Assembly (NCBI GenBank): GCA_027946355.1
Contig: JAPEUS010000012.1
Span: forward strand, 310,001 to 374,000
Direction of reading: 5' to 3'
Length of the DNA stretch: 64,000 nt
Source of the DNA: Collariella sp. IMI 366227
Lineage: Eukaryota > Ascomycota > Sordariomycetes > Sordariales > Chaetomiaceae
Numbering within the stretch: position 1 is the stretch's first letter; every line of letters begins with the position of its first letter. The notes under the pieces were generated by a model, which was not told the origin of the DNA, ran no database searches, and saw only the letters and a list, made by a program, of their open reading frames with translations. Positions 1-11,017 of this stretch are shown in pieces. A program made the position numbers and the translations under genes.

Positions 1-1046
1 CAATGACAGACAAAACCATCCATAGGACATACATCATCAACATCATCTATCTGGATACTGCAAGTGAATATTCAAATGTTCCGCGGTTGCAGAGAGCTGT
101 TTAATTGAGACCAATGTTCGTTAAGTTCCTTATTGTAAACCTTCAACTCTCTTTCAGTGGACACTTGTGAACTTTGGCATAAAATCACAAAGGCAAGGCA
201 AGTAGGAAGAGCAGACCTGATTGGGTGAAACGGTCGAGCCGAGCCCAAACACGGAAAATGTGCTTCTCAACTTTTCCAGTTATATTGATATTGCTTTGCT
301 TCCTTGTTTGTCTTGTTTGAGCTTGTTTCGATATTGTTTGGCAGGGTGTGATCAACTGGAATGATGGATGGTGAAATCAAGCACCCAGAGTAGGCATTGC
401 AGGCATCTTCAGACGAATTGGACAATGGGATGGGATGGGATGGGATGGATGAGGTGAGATGAGATGAGGTGAGTTGAGATGAAAGCCTGCAAATCGTTCA
501 GGCTATCGCCTCTCTCTTCCCATCATCTCAGATATTTCCAACACATTGAAACAAACTAGGAAATATGCAGCAGTGTGTCTGCCATATCTCATAAAGCACG
601 CACATAGTAAATATCCCCTCTATGCTAAACCACCCTCCTACCGCAGCCCCTTTTTTACCTCCCCCTTTCTATGTCACAGATACGCCCCTTCCATTCATCC
701 ATCCCATATCATCCATCGCTCAGAAAATGCATTGCTTCGTTTTAAAAAGTTGACCAACAAACACTGGCTTGCTTAGTTGCTTGCTTCCTAACTCCCAACC
801 TCTAGGGTATAACAGCTCTCTTCCCCTTCCCTCCCCCACCCTTTCCTTCCTTTGCCCCATCAAAGTGTTTCATACCACGACGGGCATGATGTACTGACCT
901 CTCGTCACCCTCTTAAGCTCTTTTTCAAATCTACGCAATCGTCCTAACTGCCCCTCCCCGGTATTTCCCTCTGCCCGCCCCTTCTCCCACAGCCGCCGTT
1001 CTCTTAACAAGACGTATATTCCCGGCCTCTTCGAATATTCCCCTCC
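1..1046. other. gene-free flank
   Basis: No coding region is supported here. A small open frame at 546-776 reads as a basic, Pro/His-rich peptide with no family resemblance and is probably chance. The stretch from about 780 to 1046 is pyrimidine-rich and is likely the 3' UTR and flank of the minus-strand acyltransferase that ends at 1047. Confidence 0.6.
425..482. repeat. degenerate GGGAT/GAGAT pentanucleotide repeat
   Basis: Four near-perfect GGGAT units are followed by degenerate GAGAT, GAGGT and GAGTT units. This is a simple-sequence repeat in noncoding DNA, with no coding role seen. Confidence 0.75.
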
Positions 1047-2063
1047 TCAAGCCGCAACCCGCATAGCATCAACCCCACTCGCCTTAGCCAAACCATTAGT
1101 GTGGTTAACAGCAGGGGTGGCGGCGCCAGCCACAGGCTTGCCGCGAGCCTTCTCGGTCAAAGCAATGATCTCCTTGAGCATCAGCTCGCGGGTCGAGCGG
1201 GTCAGCTCGTCGACGTCGGCGGCGGTAAGGCCCGTTGTAGAGATTGGGTCAAGGACTGTGGGAAGACTGGGGTTAGAAAGGTGGTTGATTTGGGGGGTGG
1301 GATGGGGGAAGAGATGTGGGAGGAGTGGTTTGGGGGGTGACATACCCTTGCAGGGAACACGCCCCGACTTAAAGACAAACCCCTTGATCCAGAGGATATG
1401 GCTATAGTTTGCAACAACCACCGGCACAATCGGGACCTGGGCCTGCACCGCCAAATGGAAGGCGCCCTTCTTGAATGGCAGCAACATGGGCTCCTTGGCG
1501 TAGCTGCGAGTGCCCTCGGGGAACATGTAGACGCTTTGGCGCTTGCTGCGCATCTCCTTCGCAGCGCCAGCCATAGCCTCACGGGCATCCTTGCTGTTGG
1601 CGCGGTTGAGGAAAACGCTGCCGCTCAGCGCCATAAACCAGCCCAGAAACGGAATCTTCTTGAGCGACGCCTTGGCCGTCACGCTGCAGTACTTGGGGAA
1701 CATGCAGCCGAGCATGAGCACGTCGAGCTCCGTCTGGTGGTTGCCGAGGAAGACGGCCGGGCGGATCTTCTCGAGGTGGCCGTGGGGATCCTCGACGTCA
1801 AAGGTCACGCCTGTCATGAGGCCCATGACGTACTTGAAGCTGCGCGCGACGGTCCATTGCGAGAGCTGGTTGAGGCCGATGGTGCGGAAGACGAGCGAGG
1901 CGGCCAGGCCGTACAGCGAGCTGATGATCAGGGCGAGGTACGAGGCCAGCGAGCGGGCGACGAAGCCCGCTTTTGGCACGACGAGCGAGAGCCAGTAGAA
2001 GAACAACATCAGGGCGATATAACCGGCGAGGAAGTAGCCGGTGTAGGTGATAAAGGCCGCCAT
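1047..2063 (-). CDS. slc1: 1-acyl-sn-glycerol-3-phosphate acyltransferase (SLC1/PlsC type)
   Basis: Acylates lysophosphatidic acid at sn-2 to give phosphatidic acid, the second acylation of glycerolipid synthesis, in ER or lipid-droplet membranes. Two hydrophobic segments lie near residues 8-30 and 38-60. The PlsC motif I NHQTELD is at residues 108-114 (catalytic His109 and Asp114) and the phosphate-binding motif FPEGTR at 181-186. A 90-bp intron (1256-1345, donor GTATGT, acceptor CACAG) divides by three and contains no stop, so the unspliced frame reads through it. The spliced protein is about 308 residues, the usual size for fungal Slc1; unspliced it is 338 with an unlikely Pro-rich insert. 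The ATG at 2063 begins a normal membrane anchor. Family identity is secure; substrate choice is inferred from the family. Confidence 0.9.
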   Translation of the reverse strand: MAAFITYTGYFLAGYIALMLFFYWLSLVVPKAGFVARSLASYLALIISSLYGLAASLVFRTIGLNQLSQWTVARSFKYVMGLMTGVTFDVEDPHGHLEKIRPAVFLGNHQTELDVLMLGCMFPKYCSVTAKASLKKIPFLGWFMALSGSVFLNRANSKDAREAMAGAAKEMRSKRQSVYMFPEGTRSYAKEPMLLPFKKGAFHLAVQAQVPIVPVVVANYSHILWIKGFVFKSGRVPCKGMSPPKPLLPHLFPHPTPQINHLSNPSLPTVLDPISTTGLTAADVDELTRSTRELMLKEIIALTEKARGKPVAGAATPAVNHTNGLAKASGVDAMRVAA

Positions 2064-2942
2064 GGTGAATGGGTTGGAGGGTTAAGCGCGCGCAGGCGGG
2101 TGCAGGAGGGATGCGACGGCCGAGTTGAAGGGTGTCTCGTGCTTGCCGGACAGGCGGTTTCGTCGCGGGTCAGGGTCCAAGGTCCCTTCCTAGGGTGGCA
2201 AGGAGGTCTGGGCTGTGTTTCGCCGTTTTCTGCTGCACGAGAGAGTGGAGCGCCTCCGCTGTCCCTCTTGATGCTGGCGGGGTCTTTCAATGTGGGTTCG
2301 ACGGCGAGGGGATTCAGAAGTCAAGGGAAGTCGTCGTAAATTTCATGAACTGGCAGGATATAGGGCCGCCCCCTTTTTTCGGAGTGGTGGTGAGAGTTAA
2401 TAATATTGCGACGCCGTAATAATCATGCTCCCGAGTCACGATGGGAGAGAAATCACGGAAGCGCCAGCATGTGACGGCAGCGGAACAAAAGTTCAATGGA
2501 CGGGACTTGGCAAGAATGATGCTGGTCGCTGGTGGCCTGGTCAGTGCGTTGTTCTGATTGGCTGGTTTACCCCAGTTTGATCCACTGTTCCCTTCCGAGG
2601 TTGAAAATGGTTGGGGCATTGGGGCAGTGTGGGGTGCAGCAACACTCCACCTCATCTTGGCATTCCATTGTGGGTTCTGACAGACGACAAGAAGAGCCAA
2701 CAACACCGCAACGAGTTTCCAAATCCTTCAAAAGACGAGCTCGATCAACATGGGCGAGAAGGAGAAGAGATGGCCGACAACATTTATAGACCATCCCATG
2801 AAGAATCACCGATCAAAAGACCCATCGCAAGGAGATTTAACCCCCGAGATCTCCCACCCATCACGGACATCACGGCAAGCCATCATCATCACCTGTGCCC
2901 TGTACGCAGGGGATGGTGAGGACGTGGTAGCAAGCACGGCTT
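2064..2942. other. intergenic, 5' flank of the acyltransferase
   Basis: Several overlapping frames are open on both strands here, but none shows a domain, plausible splice structure or sustained codon bias. About 880 bp that should hold the acyltransferase promoter. Nothing else seen. Confidence 0.5.
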
Positions 2943-4722
2943 TCACTTGTAGGGCCATATGGATACCGCCTCAAAACAGCACAGATGACACCGAAATTCC
3001 CATGCGATCACCCAGCATTGACTTAGCGTCATTGACCTCACCTGGTTCATGAACCCCTTCCGCTTCCATGGATTACCCTCCTCGTCTCCTGCGTTTCCTC
3101 TTCGACCCTCCCTCAGTAAAAGCCTGGAAAGTCTTCTTGTCGTATGTCGAGGTGCATGCCGCGCGGTTTTGGCAGCTCTCGACGATTTGGCTACAATGGG
3201 TGCAGCTGATGATGATGTGGCCGCGGTTGCGGTTCCTGACGCAAATTGGCGAGCAGCAATGCGAGCACTGCGTCTGATTGGTTGGGGCTCCGGTGTTGGA
3301 TTTGAAATACCTTGAGGCTGTGGGCGCTGGGTCCGGCTTGACATTGCGTCTTGGACGTTTTGAAGGTGCTCCCTCGTCCTGTGTTGTGTGATCTCGACTG
3401 CTTTTTCGTGACTGGCCGCCTCTTGTTTGTCGTTGCGGTGTTTTCGAGTCGTGTTTTTGAATTCTATGATAAGTTTGTTCAGCTTCTCGATGGATTCGAA
3501 GGCCTGGACTGCCGAGTCTAGTCTGGATTGTGCTGCAACCAATTCCTGCTGGACGTGCTCGGAAGGTGGTGAACTGGCATCGACAGCACGTTGTGTTGAA
3601 ACGAGGTTGGCTTGTGCCACCTTCACGGCCTCCCCCTAGCATGTTTCTCTTCAGTGCTGTGCTCGAAGGCGGAGCTGCCGTTCCACGAGAATTCCTGATC
3701 CATATCGGTCGGCCTCATCATCCCGGAGTCGATAAGCTTTTCCCATTGGGCGTCGTACCATCACTCACGATGCTTGTATTGCATGTATACATCGTACTCG
3801 TAGGCGAGATACTCGATTCACGTTTTCAGCCGGTCTTGTGCTTTGATATCCTCCTCAAACATGACTGGCCACGCAAATAAATACCTTGCCAGCGGTTTCT
3901 TGACCCCTTCGTTGTAGTCAGATATTCAAGCCTCAAATATCTCTGTCCTCCCTGTTTGCTAATTCCGGAACTTGGTCCATCGGGCGAGTTACAGGTCAAA
4001 TATTTCCCACTCGGTCGAGGATATGAACATGAAAGTTCGCCAGTACTTGAAAAGCTGGTAATACTTCTCGGAGTTTTTGGAGACATCCTCGAGATTGTCA
4101 GTCGGGTACCATGGCTGGGCGCCGTCCGCGACTAGCTTCTGGTCAAAGTCCCATTCCGATGACAGACTGAAATGGTACTGGCGCTCAAGCATTACCAACG
4201 TCGTTTCCGAGTCATTGGATTCTTCAGACGCTGATCCTTTATGGGCAGCCACTTGTAGCAATCGTGCAGACACTTGATCAAGGTTCACGGGACGTGATGG
4301 AGCTGGACCAGGTCGGTGCACTCTATCCCTGCTCATTTGTTAGAGAGAAGGTGAGAGAAGACAAGATGATTGTGACCTTAGCCTCTGTATGAACGAGTCG
4401 GATTTCACGGGTCGTGAACGGACACATATCTGAACTCACCCTTGTTGTCAGAATGGGCCGGGCACGCAATGATGTAGAGGATGGGAGACGAGAATCATTG
4501 CTTCTTTTCCAAGTAGCGGCCAAGTTCTGCGTCGTTGTATGCGAGGATTTCGCGCCTGTACAACTCTCTTGACTCCATGGCGTCCACTTTGGTGAGGCAA
4601 GTGTTGTTGGCCAGGTTCATGCAGAGGACTGCCCGAAGTAAAGCACCTGCATCTAAGAAAGTGCAGATTTGAGCAGAACTGCCTGCATGTGGCTGCTTGT
4701 GGCATGTGTCTTGTTGCCTCAC
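2943..4722 (-). pseudogene. broken accessory gene: coiled-coil protein with Cys-rich tail, function unknown
   Basis: Coding-like peptides lie in order on the minus strand but in different frames. At about 4580-4500 there is an N-terminal piece with ESRELYRREILAYNDAELGRY. At 4320-3989 is a Trp/Tyr-rich piece (MLERQYHFSLSSEWDFDQKL, then YYQLFKYWRTF). At about 3900-3640 is a piece reading ARYLFAWPVMFEEDIKAQDR, then KT-stop-IEYLAYEYDVYMQYKH. It is interrupted by two TGA codons, the first where Trp is expected from the W-I-E-Y-L-x-Y-E-Y pattern. At 3620-3350 is a helical Gln/Ala-rich coiled coil, and at about 3330-3073 another frame gives a Cys cluster (CSHC, CSPIC, CTHC and more) like a zinc ribbon, then a basic tail. 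At least two indels plus the stops are needed to join these. The pattern resembles uncharacterised proteins common in accessory regions of Sordariomycetes (from memory). No function can be assigned. Confidence 0.5.
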
Positions 4723-5051
4723 TTAATACTTATTGGCTGCGTTTATCGTGCAACAGGCGGGAGCAGCTAATCCTCTTGTTTTGCAGCAATCTGGAATGCT
4801 CCCTCACTACCCACCTTACGAGCTTTTCTGTCAACTGCCATTGTCAGACAAACTATCAACAACCCGTTCTGCCGGTGCCTACCACCGAGACGCCCAACCA
4901 AGATGGTTGGATATGGTGCCTTTGCTGCCAGACAGTCGGGCTGCGTTCCTCCTGTTCATGGCCTGGATAAATAAGGACAATGGATGCCTCCTGCCCGGAA
5001 TGGGCTACACAATGCACCAAACCACCTTTCTCCCCTTCATGAAACTCCCGG

Positions 5052-7336
5052 ATGCTCAACAAATTGGCAGACGACAACGTGATCACTTGCCTGTATCTAG
5101 ACGGCCGGGGCACACACGCAGGTGCCATTGCTCTGCAGGTCCTCAAAACGAATGAAACACGCCGCATTAACCCCCTCCTCAAGGATCGCGTTGTATCATC
5201 ACAGATCACCGAAGACGAGCCTGGCGAAGACGACCAAGATAACGTCGTCTACGAGTGGGGTATGTTCTAGGGGCCAGCATGAACGCCGACATCGTCATAC
5301 CCCGACTCGAGTCTCTGAACGGTACTGCTCCATTCCACTGTGCCGTCACGTTCGATGGTCAAGGGCGGCTCGTGCTTCGGGATCTACAAGATTCGCAATG
5401 GAAGCAATGGGGCAGTGCGGTACGCAGACCAGGCCAGAGAGAAGAGGCGGCGTAACTTCACATGGATACTCAGCAACCACGGGTTCATTGAGGAACACCA
5501 GCCTAGTCACCATCCACATCCACAAGCATCTGAGCTTTCAGGTAATCGCTCCGCACCATGACATTCATTTGCCAGCCTATCAAGAGAAAGTCGCCCGGTT
5601 CCGCAGCCAGGTTGTCGCCGATGCGGAGCACATGTCTCTCGGCGCACTCGCCTTCCAGAGTGTAGGATTGACAACTGTACCGAGTGGCCTAGAGACCCCG
5701 AGCGGAGAACACACAGAACCCATCCTTTTCAAAAGTGTGGTGCTCGGCAGAGGAGGTCAGGCGGAGGTTACTCGGGTTTGGGATGTCAGCATTGATCTGT
5801 ACTATGCTTCCAAGAGGCCGTTGAAGACCTGGGCCTCCACGGACGGAGCTCAAGGTTGAGATCCTCCTGCTCAGGCAGCTGCGCCATGTACGTTGTTTAC
5901 TCGGGAGGTTTGGGGACGTCTTATAACACCACCATCACAGAATGGCATTGATCAATGCATTTCCAACCCATGCAAAACGGACCCGACACCCGAACTTGTC
6001 CTCGAGTATATCCCCCTTGGATCGCTTCAGCAGCAGCACCGGGTGCAGCGTTTCTCACTTGAGGAAACCTTCGAAGCCCTCCGTCAAACGCTGTCGGCTC
6101 TGCGATATCTCCACGAGCGTTGTCCACCGCGACATCAAGGCGGACAACCTTGTCGTCCAGTCACGAAGCCCCTTCCACATCAAGATCTCCGACTTCGACT
6201 TCTCCAAGGAGACCGAAAGCTATCTGGAGACGCGCTGCGGTGCCGCGCCGTACCTCGCGTCGGAAGTGGTCAAAAGGGACCGCTATGACTCGGCTGTCGA
6301 TATCTGGTCGCTTGGTGTCGTTGTCCTCCGCTTCGCGTACCGCTTTCCCAACTACGTGTTCAATAAGAAAAGGGAGTTTGACAAACCGAGATGGATCAAG
6401 AGAGTCATGCGGAGACTCGAGGTTGAGTCAAGGAATCGTCTTGCCCCCTTCTGACGTTCCTCTTTAGGGGCATGTTGGTCCTGAACAGGGAGTCGCGGTA
6501 CTCCGCCCATCGGTGTGAGAGGGAGATACAACGGCTGGACGTGACGAAAGTCCGCTGCGGGGCGCTGAGCAAAGGTCCGGATACCGAAGACGAATCGACC
6601 CAGGCTCCCCGTCCTCGAGGCCCTCCGCGTGCGGTTCCTAAATGCCAATGCCTCAACTGCCGGCGCCCCAGCAAGCAAGCCCAGCACCCGGCGTCAGGCG
6701 CGGCTCTGTCCGGAGCGAAACCCCGGCCCAGTCTACCGCAAAAGCTGCAAAGCAGACCGGATCCGCCGCCCCGACCCCCGAGCCCCGTGTGTTGGTGCCC
6801 ACCGCATCGCGGCAGAACAGCACATCTCGCGTTTCCAAGGCCCCGTCTTCGCCCTCGGAGAGGAGGCACTCAATCCGCCGGGGAGAGGAGCTCGCGTATG
6901 TCTATGACAAGTTCTAGAATCCGCCGATACATTTTACGCCGGCTCCGCCCTCGGCAAGGAACCCTCCGTGAATTGCACCGAGGTGGTGGACGATACCCCA
7001 CGAGCTTTTGCGGCCACTCCCCACCCGCTGATCCCTGCCGATCCTGCCCAGTCTTCGTCTCTTGCACTCCCAGACTACCCTCTCGGCTCACAACCCGCCG
7101 AACCACCCCTTCCCCAACAATATACAGGCGCAGAGTTTCCCAGCTAAGCCAGTCAGCACTCTTCCCTGGCGCTTCCATCATGAGACTCTGAACCGGGCAG
7201 ACCCGCGCCGCAGACCCCGTCAGCAAACTATGAGCAATACCTGGGCATCGAGGATCGGGTGCTCTTCCTTGGCGATGTGATCCAGGACTGGCATGAGGCT
7301 GAGGCGAGGGCGGGGGCGTCTCAGGCGGCGGTCTGA
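5052..7336 (+). pseudogene. FHA-domain serine/threonine protein kinase, frame-broken
   Basis: A likely ATG at 5052 opens MLNKLADDNVIT. An FHA-like module follows in two frames (about 5250-5560: GASMNADIVIPRLESLNG, then FHCAVTFDGQGRLVLRD), expected to bind phosphothreonine. The kinase domain follows. The Gly-rich loop VVLGRGGQAEVTRVWD is near 5740; the Lys region YYASKRP precedes a frame shift near 5830. An alpha-C-like EILLLRQLRH ends at a probable intron (5887-5940, GTACGT..CACAG), then LVLEYIPLGSL. After a shift near 6115 come the catalytic loop VVHRDIKADNLVV and then SDFDFSKE, where DFG reads DFD, with ASEVV in place of APE and VDIWSLGVVVLRFAY. The C-terminal tail is Pro/Ser-rich and ends at TGA 7334-7336 after two further in-frame stops. 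At least six breaks are present. One, at the G4 run 5257-5260, is repaired by a single G (YEWGYVLGAS), so some may be sequence errors. Called a pseudogene as written. The 330 bp before 5052 hold only an unsupported open frame. Confidence 0.6.
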
Positions 7337-7792
7337 GAGAAATTCGCCCCATGTATTTAGATAGGTACACATAGTTTTCTTCATCGTTTATCCCTTGGTG
7401 TTTACAGGGAAAGTTGGTCACAACCTTGTCGCATGCATGGCTTGTACCCCGTCTACTAGCTGCCCGTCTGGCGCGGATGCCGTCCTCTCGCCTGCAGGGC
7501 ATGCGCCAGCTTCGTGCCGCCGAATTTCTTGGGTATCTGATAAGAAACGGGTTGCAAAAATTGTGATTATTGTGAGATTCATGTGATACTGCTCGAATAT
7601 GGCTGAATTCGATGAAGGAGGTAACTTTCGCATTGCAAAAGCGATGAACCTGGTGTCGATCGTGTCAGACTGCTCTTGGATATTATGCTTCTTGAACTGT
7701 GAGTTGTTGTTGTTATTATACGTAAAATTCCGGCCGAAGCGAAAGGTATTCAAATAATAAAAATAAAAATAATAATAAAATAATAATAATAA

Positions 7793-7826
<34 letters not shown>

Positions 7827-8286
7827 TGAATGTCCCTCGATGTTGGTGTGATCTATCCCTTCAGTCGTGGGGAGTCGCAGTGGACGAGCCTTTAAGCTAC
7901 AGCTGCAGTCACTTCACGAATTTGGAACTCAGGCCTTCCCAATTCGTGCTAGCTCACCGTTTGGTTGCATGGCTCCACCAACTGCAGGGAAGCCCCGGCC
8001 ATCCTGCTTCCACATGCGACACGAGAACCGACAGCAGCTTCCGGCTTCCACCTCATTCCTCGCGATCCAACAGCTCGACAATCCCCCAACTAGTGAGATC
8101 AATCCGATTTACAGAAGACGAATTTATTTGTCGTCAATAATGGGCGCGTCGCGGTGAAAGCCCTCATAACCCCCAAAACCCTGCTTTTTGGACCATAACT
8201 CGCCCCTATTCTTCGGTCTGGTCACCAAAACCACAGCTCCCTGCCTCAACCTCCTTCCCCATCCTCTCAACCCCCCGACCAACACC
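7337..8286. other. AT-rich intergenic stretch
   Basis: No gene is supported. The middle is AT-rich and contains an (AAT)n microsatellite. The last 150 bp is C-rich and is likely the promoter and leader of the gene starting at 8287. Confidence 0.6.
7752..7826. repeat. AAT/TAA microsatellite
   Basis: About 75 bp of A and T only, built of interrupted AATA units and then roughly ten uninterrupted TAA units. It stands out sharply from the GC-rich surroundings. Confidence 0.9.
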
Positions 8287-10417
8287 ATGGCCGCCACCCG
8301 TCGCGGCCAACCGCCTCTTTCCGTCCACCTCCCACCACCCGCCTCGACCATTCTCCCCGACCTCCCTCCCATCTCCGCCCTCTTCCTAATCGACTTCGAC
8401 GTCAAAGCCGGCTACACCATCGTCTGGAAGCGCGCCGTCCCCGGCCTCGAGCTAGAGGGCGCCGTCGAGTACAAGAGTCTGCCCTCCGGTCTGCACACCG
8501 TCGCCGACGATCTGATATATTTTGTTCATGACGCGGGTCATGCGGGGTTGAGTGCCTTTGTGAATACCCCGACTGATGAGGAGGAGACGCGCCATGCACG
8601 GATGATTGCTGTGGGGGTGTTGGTGCCGTTGAGTTTTGGCAGGTTGGGGAGGGCGTGGAGACATGCGGAGGGACTGAAGGAGATTGCGGGGAGGTTATGG
8701 GGATAGGATGACGGGGTGTTGGAGGAGTATTGGGAGAGGAATGGGGTGAGGGAGATGGGAGGGGAAGGGTTGGTGAAGGATACGCCGTTGGAGTCGCCGA
8801 TGTTTGTTAAGGTGAGGGGGGCGGGGTTGAGGAGAGGAGGGCATGCTAGGAATCGCTCGGCTTCGGATGGGACCGCGTTGATACCGCCTGGGCATCGGCT
8901 GTCGCCGTACCATCCGGCGTGGAGTTTGAGTTCGTTGTTGGAGACGTTTGGGCCGTTGATCTTTCCGATTCATCGCGCTGCGCTGTTGCGCAAGCGGATT
9001 TTGATTTCTTGCCATGCGCCGGTGCATGAGGTTTGCAATTTTGGTAGGTGCTGTCAGAGACACTCCCTACGCTACTCGCTAACCTGCCGCAGTGTACGAT
9101 ATCTCCGTCCTATCCAATATACCCCTCTCCGTCTGCGACGTAATCGACCCGTCCGCTTCATCCCACCGCCTGCGCCCGCTCTTCTGCATCGGCGTGCACG
9201 ACATCACCTCCCTCCTTGAGCACCAAGCCGCGCTCAAACGCCCTCGCCCCTCTCCCCTTCTTCCCCACCCCGACGATACCACCACCCTCCCCTGGCTGGA
9301 TCGCCTGCACCACCGACAGTATCCTCGCCATGAAAGACAACCTCTGGGACATGCTCATCACCATGCCGCCCCCACTCCTCCTCCGCAACCCACCGCGTTT
9401 GGCCGACCGTCGAATGCCCCAAAGGCGTTCCAGTCAGAGCAACGCAGCGCGACCTCCGCCGCTTCCGCTCGCTCACCCTCGGCTTGGCACGTCTTGCCCT
9501 AATTCTCACCTCTTCCTCAACCCCGCTCAAACTACCACTCCCACTCCCACCCCCAACAAACCCCTCCCCACCCTCCCCCAGCCAACCCCCCAATCTCCCG
9601 CCGCCATCAGGCTCTCTCGCCCTGGAACCTCCACATCCCACCGCCCCTTCCCCCTCACACCCCTAGACAGCAGTGTCGCAGGCGACGAGACAGACATGAT
9701 TCTACCTGGGCAGCGCTGGCGTATAACGGGTTCATGTGGTGGGCGTCGGCGGGCGAGAAGAGGCATGGAGATGAGGTTGATGAGATGAGTCGGGATGCGT
9801 CGCTTTTGACGGATCTTGCTGGGCCGAACATGGGGATGGGGGCTGGAGTTGGGTCGCCTGTTGGTGTGACGGGGGAGAGGGGGAAAACGGAGGGAAGTGG
9901 GACTGGGAGGAGGGTTTCTGGTAATGGGGAGAGTGGGGGAGTGGGAGAGGGATATGAATGCTTCGCTGGGCTCGTTGGTTGCCGGGAGGGGACATAATGG
10001 GGATGGGGCCGGGGAAGAAGAGGATGAGGAAGCGCAGGCGAGGGTGGAGTTGGCGGTGGTGGCGTATTTTCACCGGCTGACCACGTCGCTCATGTCGGTC
10101 CTGGCGGATATAGTTGACTCGTCGGACGAGGATGACTTGCTGGATCTGGACCTGGACGAGACGGATGCTGAGTATGACGGGCCGGGTGTGTTGGCTGGGG
10201 AGGAAAGGAGGGTAGGGAGGATGAGGCGAGGTTGTTGGATGGTGGTGAGAGCGGGGGGTGGGTCAGGGTTGATAGCGAGGCGCTGGCTGGGATGGGGCTG
10301 GATGTTTGGAGCCAGGCGGACGCTGACTTCGTTAAGGACGTGGTGGCAAAATATTTTGGGCGGAGAGCGTATGTCGAGACGAAGGGGGTTGAGGTGTGCG
10401 GGGTTAGGGTTTGTTAG
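8287..10417 (+). CDS. DENN-type DUF2347/DUF4484 protein (LCHN/Anr2 family), frame-broken as written
   Basis: The ATG at 8287 has a good context (ACACCATGG). The N-terminus has the upper-DENN-like signature ALFLIDFDVKAGYTIVWKR, followed by ELEGAVEYKSLPSGLHT and DLIYFVHDAG. An intron at 9044-9092 (CTAAC branch point) joins EVCNFG to VYDISVLSNIPLSVCD. Later conserved blocks are GWIACTTDSILAMKDNLWD, WPTVECPKGVPVRATQRDLR, WAALAYNGFMWWASAGEK, and the C-terminal DADFVKDVVAKYFGRRAYVE ending GVEVCGVRVC. These lie in different frames: a TAG stands in frame at 8704-8706, with further shifts near 9250, 9390 and 9650. Two compensating changes in G4 runs around the TAG would remove it (LWDRMTGVLEEYWE), so assembly error is plausible. 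LCHN-family proteins are putative Rab exchange factors; the role here is inferred. It lies tandem with the RMP1 homolog about 600 bp downstream. Confidence 0.65.
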
Positions 10418-11017
10418 GGACTGCCTTATCCTGTGGTTGTTGGTGTTTAGTTCGGGGGGTTATGTGCTGGGTTTGGTCAAGTTTGGGGGTCATTCAGCAG
10501 GCGGGCCTCTGGTTATTCATTGCTGTACGGGCGGTATGCGCGGTTGGTAATAATGAATGTGAGTAGGCAGCGTATTGGTGGTATTTATTAACCATTCAAT
10601 TACATGCCTGTTTAAATCTACGCATGTCACAGGATATAGAATGTTGACCTGGTCCTTGGGATCCTTCTAGTCGCATGTGCACAGCAGCCACGGGTTCAGG
10701 TGCTTAACCGTTATAAACCCTAACCCTGAATACTCGCCTTGAACTTTTAGTTTTCAGTCGAAGTTGGATGGGCATTCGTCTTTGCCTCCCACTTACACCA
10801 AACTCGTCCTCTCAATCTTCGACAACCAGAATTTGATTGTTGTCAAGAGATTTAGAGCCCATCTACTCCATTAATACATCAACACCTACATTCTACGCCC
10901 GAGAAGAACCCCCATTATCATTTCCTGGAATTTAACGTTCATCTAACTAAACATCCTATCCAACACCTCATCTCATCCCTCTCACCACCCAACCACCTCG
11001 ATCCCCAACCCACCAAA
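10418..11017. other. intergenic, with short telomere-like motif
   Basis: No gene is supported. At about 10716-10727 the sequence AACCCTAACCCT is two copies of the fungal telomere unit in noncoding DNA, probably by chance. The rest is likely the 3' UTR of the upstream gene and promoter of the next. Confidence 0.5.

Noticed and set aside
8704..8706. TAG as a target of A-to-I RNA editing (known in Sordariales sexual stages)
   Set aside because: The gene also has frame shifts that editing cannot repair, and G-run indels explain the stop more simply.
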